Shown here: one piece after another, positions 62,541 to 64,000 of the stretch
Numbering within the stretch: position 1 is the stretch's first letter
How the letters are laid out: each line of letters starts with the position of its first letter
Origin: Antedon mediterranea
Taxonomy: Eukaryota > Echinodermata > Crinoidea > Comatulida > Antedonidae
Assembly (NCBI RefSeq): GCF_964355755.1
Contig: NC_092678.1
Coordinates: 7,538,922-7,602,921 of the forward strand
Length of the DNA: 64,000 nt
Reading direction: 5' to 3'
Notes under the pieces: model-generated
The model's input: the letters and a program-made list of their open reading frames with translations, nothing else
Told to the model about the DNA's origin: nothing
Databases searched by the model: none
Made by a program: the position numbers and the translations under genes

Positions 62541-63110
62541 ATATTTAATGAGGGTGATCCATCCAGCTAATGCTGATCATTAAGGACCCTCAGAGATTCA
62601 CAAGACAAACATATACACAAGATGCTCTACATAAACAAAGTCTTCTTACAAGTCTTTGGGAGTGGAATTGTAATTTCGTCCTTAGAAAAAATCCTGACAT
62701 GTGACGGGACTTGAACCCAGGACCCTTGGATTGGTAGCCAAGCATCATAACCACCAAGCCACAACTCCACTCCCACTAATTATGGGAGTATGATCAGGAA
62801 AAAATGACTGACGTAAAAATGTTCAGCGCTTAGAGGTTTCACAACATTAGACACTATATAAATCCAGGATATTATTATTATTATTATAAATACCTCTGTT
62901 TCATAGAATGGCATGCATACTATAAATTCCTGCACTCTTTTACATTTTATTATATGCACATGTTACGTTCGAGTGGATAAAAAGAATGCTAGCCACATTA
63001 CATTGATCCACGGATATAATAACAGGTGCCTACTTACTTTGAGATGAGCAGATAGAACATTGTAGAATTAACAATATCATTAATATAATAATACAATTTT
63101 TATCCAACAT
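18433..63110 (-). CDS. Multidomain type I membrane protein: MAM-SRCR-EGF2-fucolectin-HYR13-TM (23 exons)
   Basis: The chain is assembled from 23 exons listed separately. Summed length is 4722 nt, or 1573 residues. Predicted layout: signal peptide 1-24; MAM 25-183; SRCR 184-286; EGF 287-321 and 322-360; fucolectin-like 361-502; thirteen HYR domains 503-1531; transmembrane helix about 1537-1562; tail to 1573. Every internal intron is phase 1, which lets modules be duplicated or lost without changing frame. The HYR domain is an immunoglobulin-like adhesion module best known from sea urchin hyalin; SRCR and fucolectin domains are common in invertebrate recognition proteins. A cell-surface adhesion or recognition role is an inference. 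No family with this exact order comes to mind. Exon junctions are not confirmed by transcripts. Confidence 0.75.
18863..19102 (-). CDS. Exon 22: HYR domain 13
   Basis: 240 nt, phase 1-1. The acceptor is TTTTAG and the donor A|GTAAGT. It starts [15 protein letters not shown], has the core [29 protein letters not shown] and ends [10 protein letters not shown]. The four canonical HYR cysteines are present. It is the most divergent of the 3' cluster (SADNKG instead of SAGNTG) and lies closest to the membrane. Confidence 0.88.
19103..19719. other. Intron between HYR13 and HYR12
   Basis: Non-coding. The stretch ATTATTGTCTGAAGGTCACA (19626-) resembles one before exon HYR11 (20440-), part of the exon-plus-intron duplication unit. 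Confidence 0.6.
19720..19956 (-). CDS. Exon 21: HYR domain 12
   Basis: 237 nt, phase 1-1. The acceptor is CTTACAG and the donor G|GTAATT. It starts [17 protein letters not shown], has the core [20 protein letters not shown] and ends [11 protein letters not shown]. Four conserved cysteines. The EEYS motif is shared with HYR11 only, so these two are probably sister copies. Confidence 0.9.
20527..20763 (-). CDS. Exon 20: HYR domain 11
   Basis: 237 nt, phase 1-1, donor G|GTAATG. It starts [17 protein letters not shown], has the core [20 protein letters not shown] and ends [11 protein letters not shown]. Four conserved cysteines; Ser replaces Pro after the first one. Confidence 0.9.
20764..21422. 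other. Intron between HYR11 and HYR10
   Basis: AT-rich. The part ACATGCTATCTCAAAGAAC (21225-) resembles intron sequence beside HYR9 (25640-) and HYR6 (27384-). Confidence 0.6.
21423..21659 (-). CDS. Exon 19: HYR domain 10
   Basis: 237 nt, phase 1-1. It starts [17 protein letters not shown], has the core [20 protein letters not shown] and ends [14 protein letters not shown]. It has a fifth cysteine (VDTC in place of VDTG) and GYTG in place of GNTG, both shared with HYR6. Confidence 0.9.
21783..21799. repeat. Target-site duplication, left copy
   Basis: AAATGTGTGATCAAAAC, identical to 25422-25438. It marks the 5' limit of the non-LTR insertion in this intron. Confidence 0.85.
21800..25421 (+). 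mobile_element. L1/Tx1-like non-LTR retrotransposon insertion (5'-truncated, decayed)
   Basis: Bounded by 17-bp target duplications, with a poly(A) tail at 25410-25424, as expected for target-primed reverse transcription. It lies antisense to the host gene in the HYR10-HYR9 intron. The coding part is at 22008-24335. A partial second 3' copy (from about 24420) repeats MPYEC(T)PDTKTQ at 24696 and the GTGACGTCCTCA 3'-UTR motif at 24620 and 25321. Both fragments lie within one pair of target duplications, so the duplication arose in or with the inserted molecule, or later within it. Confidence 0.85.
22008..24335 (+). pseudogene. Non-LTR reverse transcriptase, broken (ORF2-like)
   Basis: Open pieces at 22008-22727, 22740-23123, 23211-23594 and 23880-24335. 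They give the RT signature [48 protein letters not shown] and [15 protein letters not shown] (catalytic block A). The FADD catalytic box is at 22739-22750 and is followed at once by a stop. A deletion of some tens of residues removed the block before it. Further on are the thumb-like [20 protein letters not shown] and a C-terminal Cys-His knuckle, [18 protein letters not shown]. The order matches L1/Tx1-clade ORF2. Stops and indels make it inactive. Confidence 0.88.
25422..25438. repeat. Target-site duplication, right copy
   Basis: AAATGTGTGATCAAAAC directly after the poly(A) tail; pairs with 21783-21799. Confidence 0.85.
25763..25999 (-). CDS. Exon 18: HYR domain 9
   Basis: 237 nt, phase 1-1, donor G|GTAATA. 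It starts [20 protein letters not shown], has the core [20 protein letters not shown] and ends [11 protein letters not shown]. Four conserved cysteines. Confidence 0.9.
26463..26702 (-). CDS. Exon 17: HYR domain 8
   Basis: 240 nt, phase 1-1, donor G|GTAATA. It starts [20 protein letters not shown], one residue longer than its neighbours, and ends [11 protein letters not shown]. Four conserved cysteines. Confidence 0.9.
26944..27180 (-). CDS. Exon 16: HYR domain 7
   Basis: 237 nt, phase 1-1. The donor is G|GTGATG, weaker than the others. It starts [17 protein letters not shown], has the core [20 protein letters not shown] and ends [11 protein letters not shown]. It is close to the array consensus. 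Confidence 0.9.
27532..27768 (-). CDS. Exon 15: HYR domain 6
   Basis: 237 nt, phase 1-1. It starts [17 protein letters not shown], has the core [20 protein letters not shown] and ends [14 protein letters not shown]. Like HYR10 it has a fifth cysteine before LSATC and GYTG, so the two are probably sister copies. Confidence 0.9.
27907..28143 (-). CDS. Exon 14: HYR domain 5
   Basis: 237 nt, phase 1-1, donor A|GTAAGT. It starts [17 protein letters not shown], has the core [20 protein letters not shown] and ends [11 protein letters not shown]. The intron to HYR6 is only 138 bp. Confidence 0.9.
28522..28758 (-). CDS. Exon 13: HYR domain 4
   Basis: 237 nt, phase 1-1. The acceptor is TTCGAAG and the donor A|GTAAGT. 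It starts [12 protein letters not shown], has the core [20 protein letters not shown] and contains a longer loop ([14 protein letters not shown]). It is shorter at the N-terminal edge, so the length is kept by a compensating insertion. Confidence 0.85.
28759..29409. other. Intron sequence 5' of HYR4
   Basis: AT-rich, no repeat recognised. Confidence 0.4.
29410..30600. repeat. Tandem duplication, two units of about 590 bp
   Basis: Blocks recur in the same order: CTAGACCACAA(C/T) at 29419 and 30013, CAAATGGTT(G/T) near 29553 and 30128, CACAGCAC near 29818 and 30369, AACAAAATCAATGG near 29890 and 30497, and TGC(G/T)CTTTTATTATACTT. Divergence is substantial. Confidence 0.75.
30606..31160 (+). 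mobile_element. TTAA-flanked MITE, copy 1 (about 555 bp)
   Basis: It begins TTAAAGATGTATTGTCCCTT and ends in the complementary AAGGGACAATACATCT. It matches the reverse complement of 53953-54511 along its whole length (for example TTTGACTTCCAGTCA, TATGCATAATCATAAAACTTCC, ACAATCCTAATTAGCAT). It has no open frame. TTAA at the ends is typical of piggyBac- or Kolobok-type targets; the class is an inference. Confidence 0.85.
31272..31500 (+). repeat. Four successive hairpins GGTTATCCGC...GCGGATAACC (element 5' ends)
   Basis: Hairpins start near 31272, 31341, 31402 and 31462. Each has arms (T/G)GTTATCCGC / GCGGATAAC(T/C), followed by CTTGTTATTGTACGA-like sequence and a T-rich run. Loops differ. The last one leads into the first full unit of the array. 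I read them as stacked, mostly truncated 5' ends of the Helitron-like family. Confidence 0.8.
31462..33054 (+). mobile_element. Helitron-like element, family 1, unit 1
   Basis: The 5' hairpin is GGTTATCCGCAACG...GGATAACC. The 3' end has GCGGATAACC, then the hairpin AACTCGTCAAAGTGACGAGTT (33024-33044), then ACATGT and CTAG (33051-33054), followed by T. A short GC-richer hairpin about 6 bp before a terminal CTRR next to T is the Helitron signature. There is no Rep/helicase frame, so it is non-autonomous. The interior has many TGACGTCA and CGCGCG-type motifs. A near-identical inverted copy is at 46750-48318. Confidence 0.7.
33055..34206 (+). mobile_element. Helitron-like element, family 1, unit 2
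   Basis: It follows unit 1 directly after the CTAG. Its 3' end has GCGGATAACC, hairpin arms AACTCGTC / GACGAGTT (34176-34197) and CTAG at 34203-34206. It is shorter than units 1 and 3, with an internal deletion. Confidence 0.65.
34207..36020 (+). mobile_element. Helitron-like element, family 1, unit 3
   Basis: 3' hairpin at 35990-36010 and CTAG at 36017-36020. A block of about 300 bp near its 5' end is partly repeated (AACATATGGGCATT at 34290 and 34580), which makes this the longest unit. Confidence 0.65.
36021..37565 (+). mobile_element. Helitron-like element, family 1, unit 4
   Basis: 3' hairpin at 37535-37555 and CTAG at 37562-37565 followed by T. This is the last unit of the plus-oriented array. 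Confidence 0.65.
37676..37815. repeat. Short internal repeat with GGGATCC motifs
   Basis: CGGGATCC(T/C)A(C/T)TTGAATTT occurs twice, with related GGGATTT(G/C)CG(C/T)... motifs between. Origin unknown. Confidence 0.55.
37959..38195 (-). CDS. Exon 12: HYR domain 3
   Basis: 237 nt, phase 1-1. The acceptor is CTTGTAG and the donor T|GTAAGT. It starts [17 protein letters not shown], has the core [20 protein letters not shown] and ends [11 protein letters not shown]. Four HYR cysteines plus one at the end. It is isolated between transposon arrays: the next exons are about 9.2 kb and 11 kb away. Confidence 0.87.
38440..38495 (-). repeat. Short dispersed repeat (pair with 62822-62880)
   Basis: On the minus strand it reads CAGCGTTTAGAGAGGTTTCACAAC and on to AAATGCAGGATATTATA. 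A plus-strand relative (CAGCGCTTAGAGGTTTCACA, then TAAATCCAGGATATTATT) is at 62822. Confidence 0.65.
38529..40160 (+). pseudogene. Second Gypsy-type retroelement fragment (gag, protease, RT start), heavily decayed
   Basis: Several frames on the plus strand carry family signatures: a Gag region ([20 protein letters not shown]); a Cys-rich double knuckle, [13 protein letters not shown] then [21 protein letters not shown]; a protease-like region with [15 protein letters not shown]; and an RT start with [20 protein letters not shown]. Frames change at least four times. The knuckle pattern differs from that of the element at 7.2-16.7 kb, so it is a separate family. It has no visible LTRs. Confidence 0.8.
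40161..41462. other. Intronic DNA, including a decayed Helitron-like relative
   Basis: From about 40600, fragments resemble family 2 units: CATTTAACATGCTCGTATA, ATGACCTGAAATTT, and GTGATTACAAACGTGATAT. They are degraded. Nothing coding. Confidence 0.45.
41463..43667 (-). mobile_element. Helitron-like element, family 2, unit 1 (with internal duplication)
   Basis: Read on the minus strand it ends with TGATCACCTATAATTCGTC, the hairpin AATTCGTCAAAGTGACGAATT (41472-41492), AAATT and CTAG (41463-41466). A second start of the same 3' region occurs at about 42327 and the segments 41497-42320 and 42340-42990 are similar, so about 0.8 kb is duplicated inside. Confidence 0.65.
43668..45178 (-). mobile_element. 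Helitron-like element, family 2, unit 2
   Basis: CTAG at 43668-43671 and hairpin at 43677-43697 with one mismatch. The interior matches units 1 and 3 closely (GTGCTCGTATA, TTGCGCAGTAATTTTTT, ATGGATGAGTGATCACGCTG). Confidence 0.65.
45179..46749 (-). mobile_element. Helitron-like element, family 2, unit 3
   Basis: CTAG at 45179-45182 and hairpin at 45188-45208. Its 5' end (minus strand) carries the perfect hairpin TAGGTGATCA...TGATCACCTA (46717-46748). The hairpin arms equal the sequence that precedes the 3' hairpin. Confidence 0.7.
46750..48318 (-). mobile_element. Helitron-like element, family 1, inverted copy
   Basis: Reverse complement of 31462-33054 with few differences over nearly 1.6 kb. 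The minus-strand 3' end has the hairpin at 46760-46780 and CTAG at 46750-46753. The 5' hairpin is at 48284-48318. It abuts family 2 unit 3 exactly at the CTAG. Confidence 0.75.
48338..48497 (-). repeat. Family 2 hairpin ends and an AT-rich palindrome
   Basis: Two nearly identical 62-bp units (from AAAGATTTCATACAATAACA to the hairpin TAGGTGATCA...TGATCACCTA) lie in tandem, then a perfect palindrome TTAGGTTATATG...CATATAACCTAA near 48461-48495. Again, stacked 5' ends without element bodies. Confidence 0.75.
48742..49066. repeat. Dispersed repeat, copy B (inverted relative to copy A at 1.1 kb)
   Basis: See 1086-1411. This copy ends about 100 bp from the HYR2 exon, inside the intron that follows it. 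Confidence 0.75.
49163..49396 (-). CDS. Exon 11: HYR domain 2
   Basis: 234 nt, phase 1-1. The acceptor is TTTATAG and the donor T|GTAAGT. It starts [14 protein letters not shown], has the core [16 protein letters not shown] and ends [11 protein letters not shown]. Four HYR cysteines plus a terminal one, as in HYR3. Confidence 0.87.
49680..50029. other. Intron, nothing firm
   Basis: Contains GTATAGCGCAAAATACAAGT-type sequence often seen next to short retroelements. There is no gene. Confidence 0.35.
50030..50964 (-). pseudogene. CR1/L2-like non-LTR reverse transcriptase fragment (3' part)
   Basis: On the minus strand it runs from [12 protein letters not shown] (near 50960) through [11 protein letters not shown] (catalytic YADD), [11 protein letters not shown] and on to [28 protein letters not shown] and [18 protein letters not shown]. 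These are hallmark blocks of CR1/L2/Jockey-related reverse transcriptases. The frame changes near 50400 and 50830. It is interrupted at 50965 by the nested element and resumes at 52023. Confidence 0.88.
50965..50972. repeat. Target-site duplication, left copy (8 bp)
   Basis: ATACAGAC, repeated at 52015-52022 on the other side of the nested element. Confidence 0.75.
50973..52014. mobile_element. Nested DNA element whose terminal inverted repeats are tandem arrays
   Basis: The left end (50983-51115) is a tandem of about 15-17 bp units, GTCAA(G/C)TCGGCCCCAA. The right end (51838-52006) is the same array reversed. Both include a shared CCGTCTCGGCCAAAGTCAAG block, and inside the arrays lies a further inverted pair (TATGGAACGCAAAA at 51121, TTTTTGCGTTCCATA at 51818). 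It interrupts the reverse transcriptase frame and has an 8-bp target duplication, which would suit hAT-like or Mutator-like transposition. There is no transposase frame. Confidence 0.82.
52023..52074 (-). pseudogene. CR1/L2-like reverse transcriptase fragment (5' part)
   Basis: On the minus strand it encodes [20 protein letters not shown], which directly precedes the YLDLSAAF block on the other side of the nested element. It ends at the palindrome at 52075, so the retroelement is 5'-truncated there. Confidence 0.75.
52075..52111. repeat. 37-bp palindrome CTAGATGGTACGC...GCGTACCATCTAG
   Basis: Perfect 13-bp arms around TCGCTTCGCTC. The hairpin arms start and end with CTAG, and the sequence is GC-rich compared with its surroundings. 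It could be an element terminus. Confidence 0.85.
52112..53215. other. Intron, AT-rich
   Basis: No gene or clear repeat. A short near-duplicate (ATATTTACCTAC, GTGTTAAACCAA) lies at 52838-52915. Confidence 0.4.
53221..53940. repeat. Imperfect inverted repeat pair, MITE-like
   Basis: GTCAATAACTAATTATC(G)AACTCAA at 53224 matches the reverse complement of 53910-53940, and AAATCAGTACCGAAAGTACGAA at 53282 matches that of about 53866-53887. The unit would be about 720 bp and is degraded. No transposase. Confidence 0.6.
53953..54511 (-). mobile_element. TTAA-flanked MITE, copy 2 (about 555 bp)
   Basis: It starts TTAAAGATGTATTGTCCCTT and ends AAGGGACAATACATCTTTAA, so both TIRs and the TTAA are intact. 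Full-length match to 30606-31160 in the opposite orientation. It lies in the HYR1-HYR2 intron. Confidence 0.88.
54645..54884 (-). CDS. Exon 10: HYR domain 1
   Basis: 240 nt, phase 1-1. The acceptor is TTTCCAG and the donor G|GTAAGC. It starts [15 protein letters not shown], has the core [22 protein letters not shown] and ends [16 protein letters not shown]. Four HYR cysteines. It is the most divergent member and joins the fucolectin-like domain to the array. Confidence 0.88.
54885..55300. other. Intron, AT-rich
   Basis: Nothing recognised. Confidence 0.4.
55301..55492 (-). CDS. Exon 9: fucolectin-like domain, part c
   Basis: 192 nt, phase 1-1. It encodes [17 protein letters not shown], then [20 protein letters not shown] and ends [11 protein letters not shown]. 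The C-x-x-x-GR-(Y/F)V and LxLCEV(R/E)VYG pattern is typical of the end of fucolectin (FTP) domains. Confidence 0.88.
55857..55943 (-). CDS. Exon 8: fucolectin-like domain, part b
   Basis: 87 nt, phase 1-1. The acceptor is TTTCAG and the donor G|GTATGT. It encodes [20 protein letters not shown] and NIYTPYGYE. The (P)-x-W-x-VDLG-x3-I motif is the family hallmark. The usual Asn-Arg with RxD that follows is absent. Confidence 0.87.
56232..56378 (-). CDS. Exon 7: fucolectin-like domain, part a
   Basis: 147 nt, phase 1-1. The acceptor is ATGTAG and the donor G|GTAAGT. It encodes [20 protein letters not shown], then [21 protein letters not shown]. The GKPA-x-QSTTY and AVDG motifs mark the start of an FTP/F5-8C-type domain. 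The fucose-contact His seen in GSCTHT of eel agglutinin is Arg here (GSCSRT), so classical fucose binding is doubtful. Confidence 0.88.
56577..56693 (-). CDS. Exon 6: EGF domain 2
   Basis: 117 nt, phase 1-1. The acceptor is ACTAG and the donor G|GTAAAC. It encodes [20 protein letters not shown], then [16 protein letters not shown]. Six cysteines in EGF spacing (C-x4-C-x5-C-x9-C-x1-C-x8-C). No calcium-binding D-x-(D/N) start. Confidence 0.9.
56819..56957 (-). pseudogene. Truncated, frameshifted copy of exon 7
   Basis: It matches exon 7 from its acceptor (TTCAATGTAG|TCTCTG) to CGACGATGGTTCATG, then ends. It lacks the last about 14 coding bases and the donor site. A 2-bp loss after AGTACAACT breaks the frame, and the AVDG region is altered. 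It cannot be spliced as an exon with a correct donor. It is the leading edge of a tandem duplication that also created EGF1 (57394-57498). Confidence 0.87.
57140..57345 (+). repeat. Insertion with GTCGGTCGGTCTGT microsatellite
   Basis: About 200 bp present only in the second copy of the duplicated EGF unit. It starts near GTCGGTCGGTCGGTCTGTCG (57177-57196) and has no coding role; a short open frame over it is the microsatellite. Confidence 0.65.
57394..57498 (-). CDS. Exon 5: EGF domain 1
   Basis: 105 nt, phase 1-1. It encodes [20 protein letters not shown], then [15 protein letters not shown]. Six EGF cysteines. It is four residues shorter than EGF2 between the third and fourth cysteines. 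Flanking intron sequence matches that of EGF2 on both sides, so it is a tandem duplicate. Confidence 0.9.
57626..58253. other. Intron between SRCR and EGF1
   Basis: AT-rich, nothing recognised. Confidence 0.4.
58254..58562 (-). CDS. Exon 4: SRCR domain
   Basis: 309 nt, phase 1-1. The acceptor is AAATAG and the donor G|GTAAAG. It encodes the whole domain: [38 protein letters not shown], then [23 protein letters not shown] and ends [12 protein letters not shown]. Six cysteines, matching C2, C3, C5, C6, C7 and C8 of the family, which is the group A pattern. It is in a single exon, which is usual for group B. Scavenger-receptor domains bind polyanionic or microbial ligands or other proteins; the ligand here is unknown. 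Confidence 0.93.
58590..58745 (-). mobile_element. Short repeat with hammerhead-ribozyme-like core
   Basis: On the minus strand TGCACTGATGAAGGGCTAGT continues to GTTGCCTGAAAGCTC. This contains CUGAUGA (58715-58721), a stem II candidate (AGGGC/GCCU) and GAAA (58695-58698) followed by a one-pair stem III and CUC. GCA/UGC would close stem I. This is the layout of minimal hammerheads in Penelope-like elements. The flank has a T-rich run and a GATCCACCCACAGCATCG end. No reverse transcriptase is left. Confidence 0.5.
58746..59445. other. Intron between MAM part 2 and SRCR
   Basis: Contains a fragment like the Helitron-like units (CTTTTAACATGCTCATATAAC near 58890) but is otherwise unremarkable. Confidence 0.4.
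59446..59778 (-). CDS. Exon 3: MAM domain, part 2
   Basis: 333 nt, phase 1-1. The acceptor is ATATAG and the donor G|GTATGT. It encodes [40 protein letters not shown], then GNLNVYK, and ends [13 protein letters not shown]. The (Y/M)-YIE-(T/A)S, L-x-F-x-YHMYG-x-x-(M/I)GxLxVY and VAIDDI motifs are diagnostic for MAM. There is no cysteine, although most MAM domains have four. Confidence 0.92.
59779..61741. other. Intron between MAM parts
   Basis: About 2 kb. Contains a small hairpin (ACTAATCAGTT / AACTGATTAGT, near 59827-59857) and two similar patches with TTCGCCAAAT and AAATTTCTTTCGCC-like words (59905-59965 and 60995-61050). There is no coding exon. Confidence 0.45.
61742..61885 (-). CDS. Exon 2: MAM domain, part 1
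   Basis: 144 nt, phase 1-1. The acceptor is CTTATAG and the donor G|GTACCA. It encodes [30 protein letters not shown], then [11 protein letters not shown]. The W-(T/x)-Q-x3-DDFDW and TGP-x3-H motifs are the MAM start. The Cys normally present around GW is missing. Confidence 0.9.
62511..62774 (-). mobile_element. tRNA-derived SINE, copy 2 (full length)
   Basis: Flanked by ACTAATT at 62504-62510 and 62775-62781 (target duplication). The minus strand starts with GGAGTTGTGGCTTGGTGG (A box), then GGTTCAAGTCCCG (B box), has a body of about 130 bp and ends in A27 (poly-T at 62511-62537). Lies in intron 1. A pol III internal promoter is implied. Confidence 0.88.
62822..62880 (+). repeat. Short dispersed repeat with (TTA)n tail
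   Basis: CAGCGCTTAGAGGTTTCACA, then CTATATAAATCCAGGATATT and a TTA run. Relative of 38440-38495 on the other strand. Confidence 0.65.
63038..63110 (-). CDS. Exon 1: start codon and signal peptide
   Basis: ATG at 63110-63108, then [20 protein letters not shown] and SSQ. This is a classical signal peptide with a hydrophobic core and small residues near the cleavage site. It ends in phase 1 at A|GTAAGT, the same phase as exon 2, and the next exon opens with the MAM domain. No other ATG with a signal sequence lies between here and the MAM exon. A 5' UTR and promoter were not identified. Confidence 0.8.
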
Positions 63111-64000
63111 GTTTTTTTTCCTTACTTTCCCATCAAAAATAAACTTGAAAATGTCAAATAGACAACTTTCAGTGTAATTAATACTTTCTAGTTTCTTCCA
63201 TTAACCAGGAAGGGTTTAATATTTCCTGGTATAAAAGGGTCCTAATATTTCAAACCAGTTACATTTCCAGTTCCTGATATAATCTAAGACCTGTTCTTAT
63301 TTTAAATAAAACATAAACTTATGAAATGTCAAACTTGACAAGTTTTTATCCTGAAAGTCCCAGTGTAAGCATCCTCATAATATCAATAACTACAGTAGAT
63401 AGATTCCTTTTCCTGATCTAAAGATATATTCTTACTTTCAAAATAAAATAAATAAACAAATTATTTTCATTGTTCCATGGATGTCATACTGCCTGCTTGC
63501 TAGTCTCACATTCAATGCAGTGTTTATAATATAGCACAGTATCTATATATAAATTATGCTTAATTCAGACAAAGGCGAGCACAATGAAAAACTTTGAGAA
63601 AAATCTCCGCCTTGGATACCTACCCCATCTAATCTATTTACCTACCTGATCTATCTCAGATGTATCGCGAAACGTAGATTTGATAACATTACTTTTCAAT
63701 TACTATTGATTGTTCCATTTTTGTCTTTAAAAACGACAAAATTGTGCGTTTCCGATTGAAATGTGTGGATATCGCAGGGTTATTTTCACATACTCGGGCT
63801 GACATAGCTATTTCTCATGCATTCATAAAAAATATTCAGAAAAACATTATTATGAAATTAACTTGGGAAGGGAAAATAGCCTAGGACTATACTTTATTTA
63901 ATTGATAACCTAGGCCTATATGTTTATTTGTATTTTATGGTTGAGGTAGTACAGGAACACCAAACTCAATTTGGCGAAAAATTAAACATAGAAGGTATAT
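63111..64000. other. Upstream region of the HYR receptor gene
   Basis: AT-rich, no coding region. There is no clear TATA box on the minus strand. A TATAAAAGGG at about 63231 is on the plus strand and cannot be tied to a gene in this window. Confidence 0.4.

Noticed and set aside
63231-63241. TATAAAAGGG as promoter of the receptor gene
   Set aside because: It is on the plus strand, opposite to the gene, and no plus-strand gene follows in the window.

Overview
This is eukaryotic DNA from an animal, most likely an echinoderm. The evidence is: single-domain exons joined at phase-1 introns with GT-AG splice sites; an extracellular gene built from HYR (hyalin) repeats with SRCR, MAM, EGF and fucolectin-like modules; an AT-rich background; the recurring palindrome AGGCCT(A/G); and a dense mixture of metazoan transposons. 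I cannot name the species. There is no operon, CRISPR array or bacterial gene.

Host gene. One large minus-strand gene runs from a signal-peptide exon at 63110 to a transmembrane exon with its stop at 18433. I place 23 coding exons by acceptor, donor and phase. Every internal intron is phase 1. The exons sum to 4722 nt, or 1573 residues. Predicted order: signal peptide, MAM, SRCR, EGF, EGF, fucolectin-like domain (3 exons), 13 HYR domains (one exon each), transmembrane helix, very short tail. It reads as a type I cell-surface receptor or adhesion protein. The exon chain is inferred from sequence only.

Region 1-18.4 kb, downstream of the gene: a 30-bp minisatellite (365-955), dispersed repeats, a TA-flanked inverted-repeat element with a nested palindrome (3654-4647), a foldback (5401-5605), a tRNA-derived SINE (6741-6944), a decayed Ty3/Gypsy LTR retrotransposon on the minus strand (7210-16675) with a PNMA-like gag that is itself split by a 2.7-kb insertion, and a second minisatellite (17105-18115).

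Introns, 18.9-63 kb. These hold a non-LTR retrotransposon with 17-bp target duplications (21800-25421), head-to-tail arrays of Helitron-like elements in opposite orientations either side of HYR exon 3 (31.27-37.57 and 41.46-48.44 kb), a Gypsy fragment (38.5-40.2 kb), a CR1/L2-like fragment carrying a nested element whose inverted ends are short tandem repeats (50.0-52.1 kb), two copies of a TTAA-flanked MITE, a second SINE copy, and a hammerhead-like motif. Local tandem duplications explain the HYR array and the second EGF exon.
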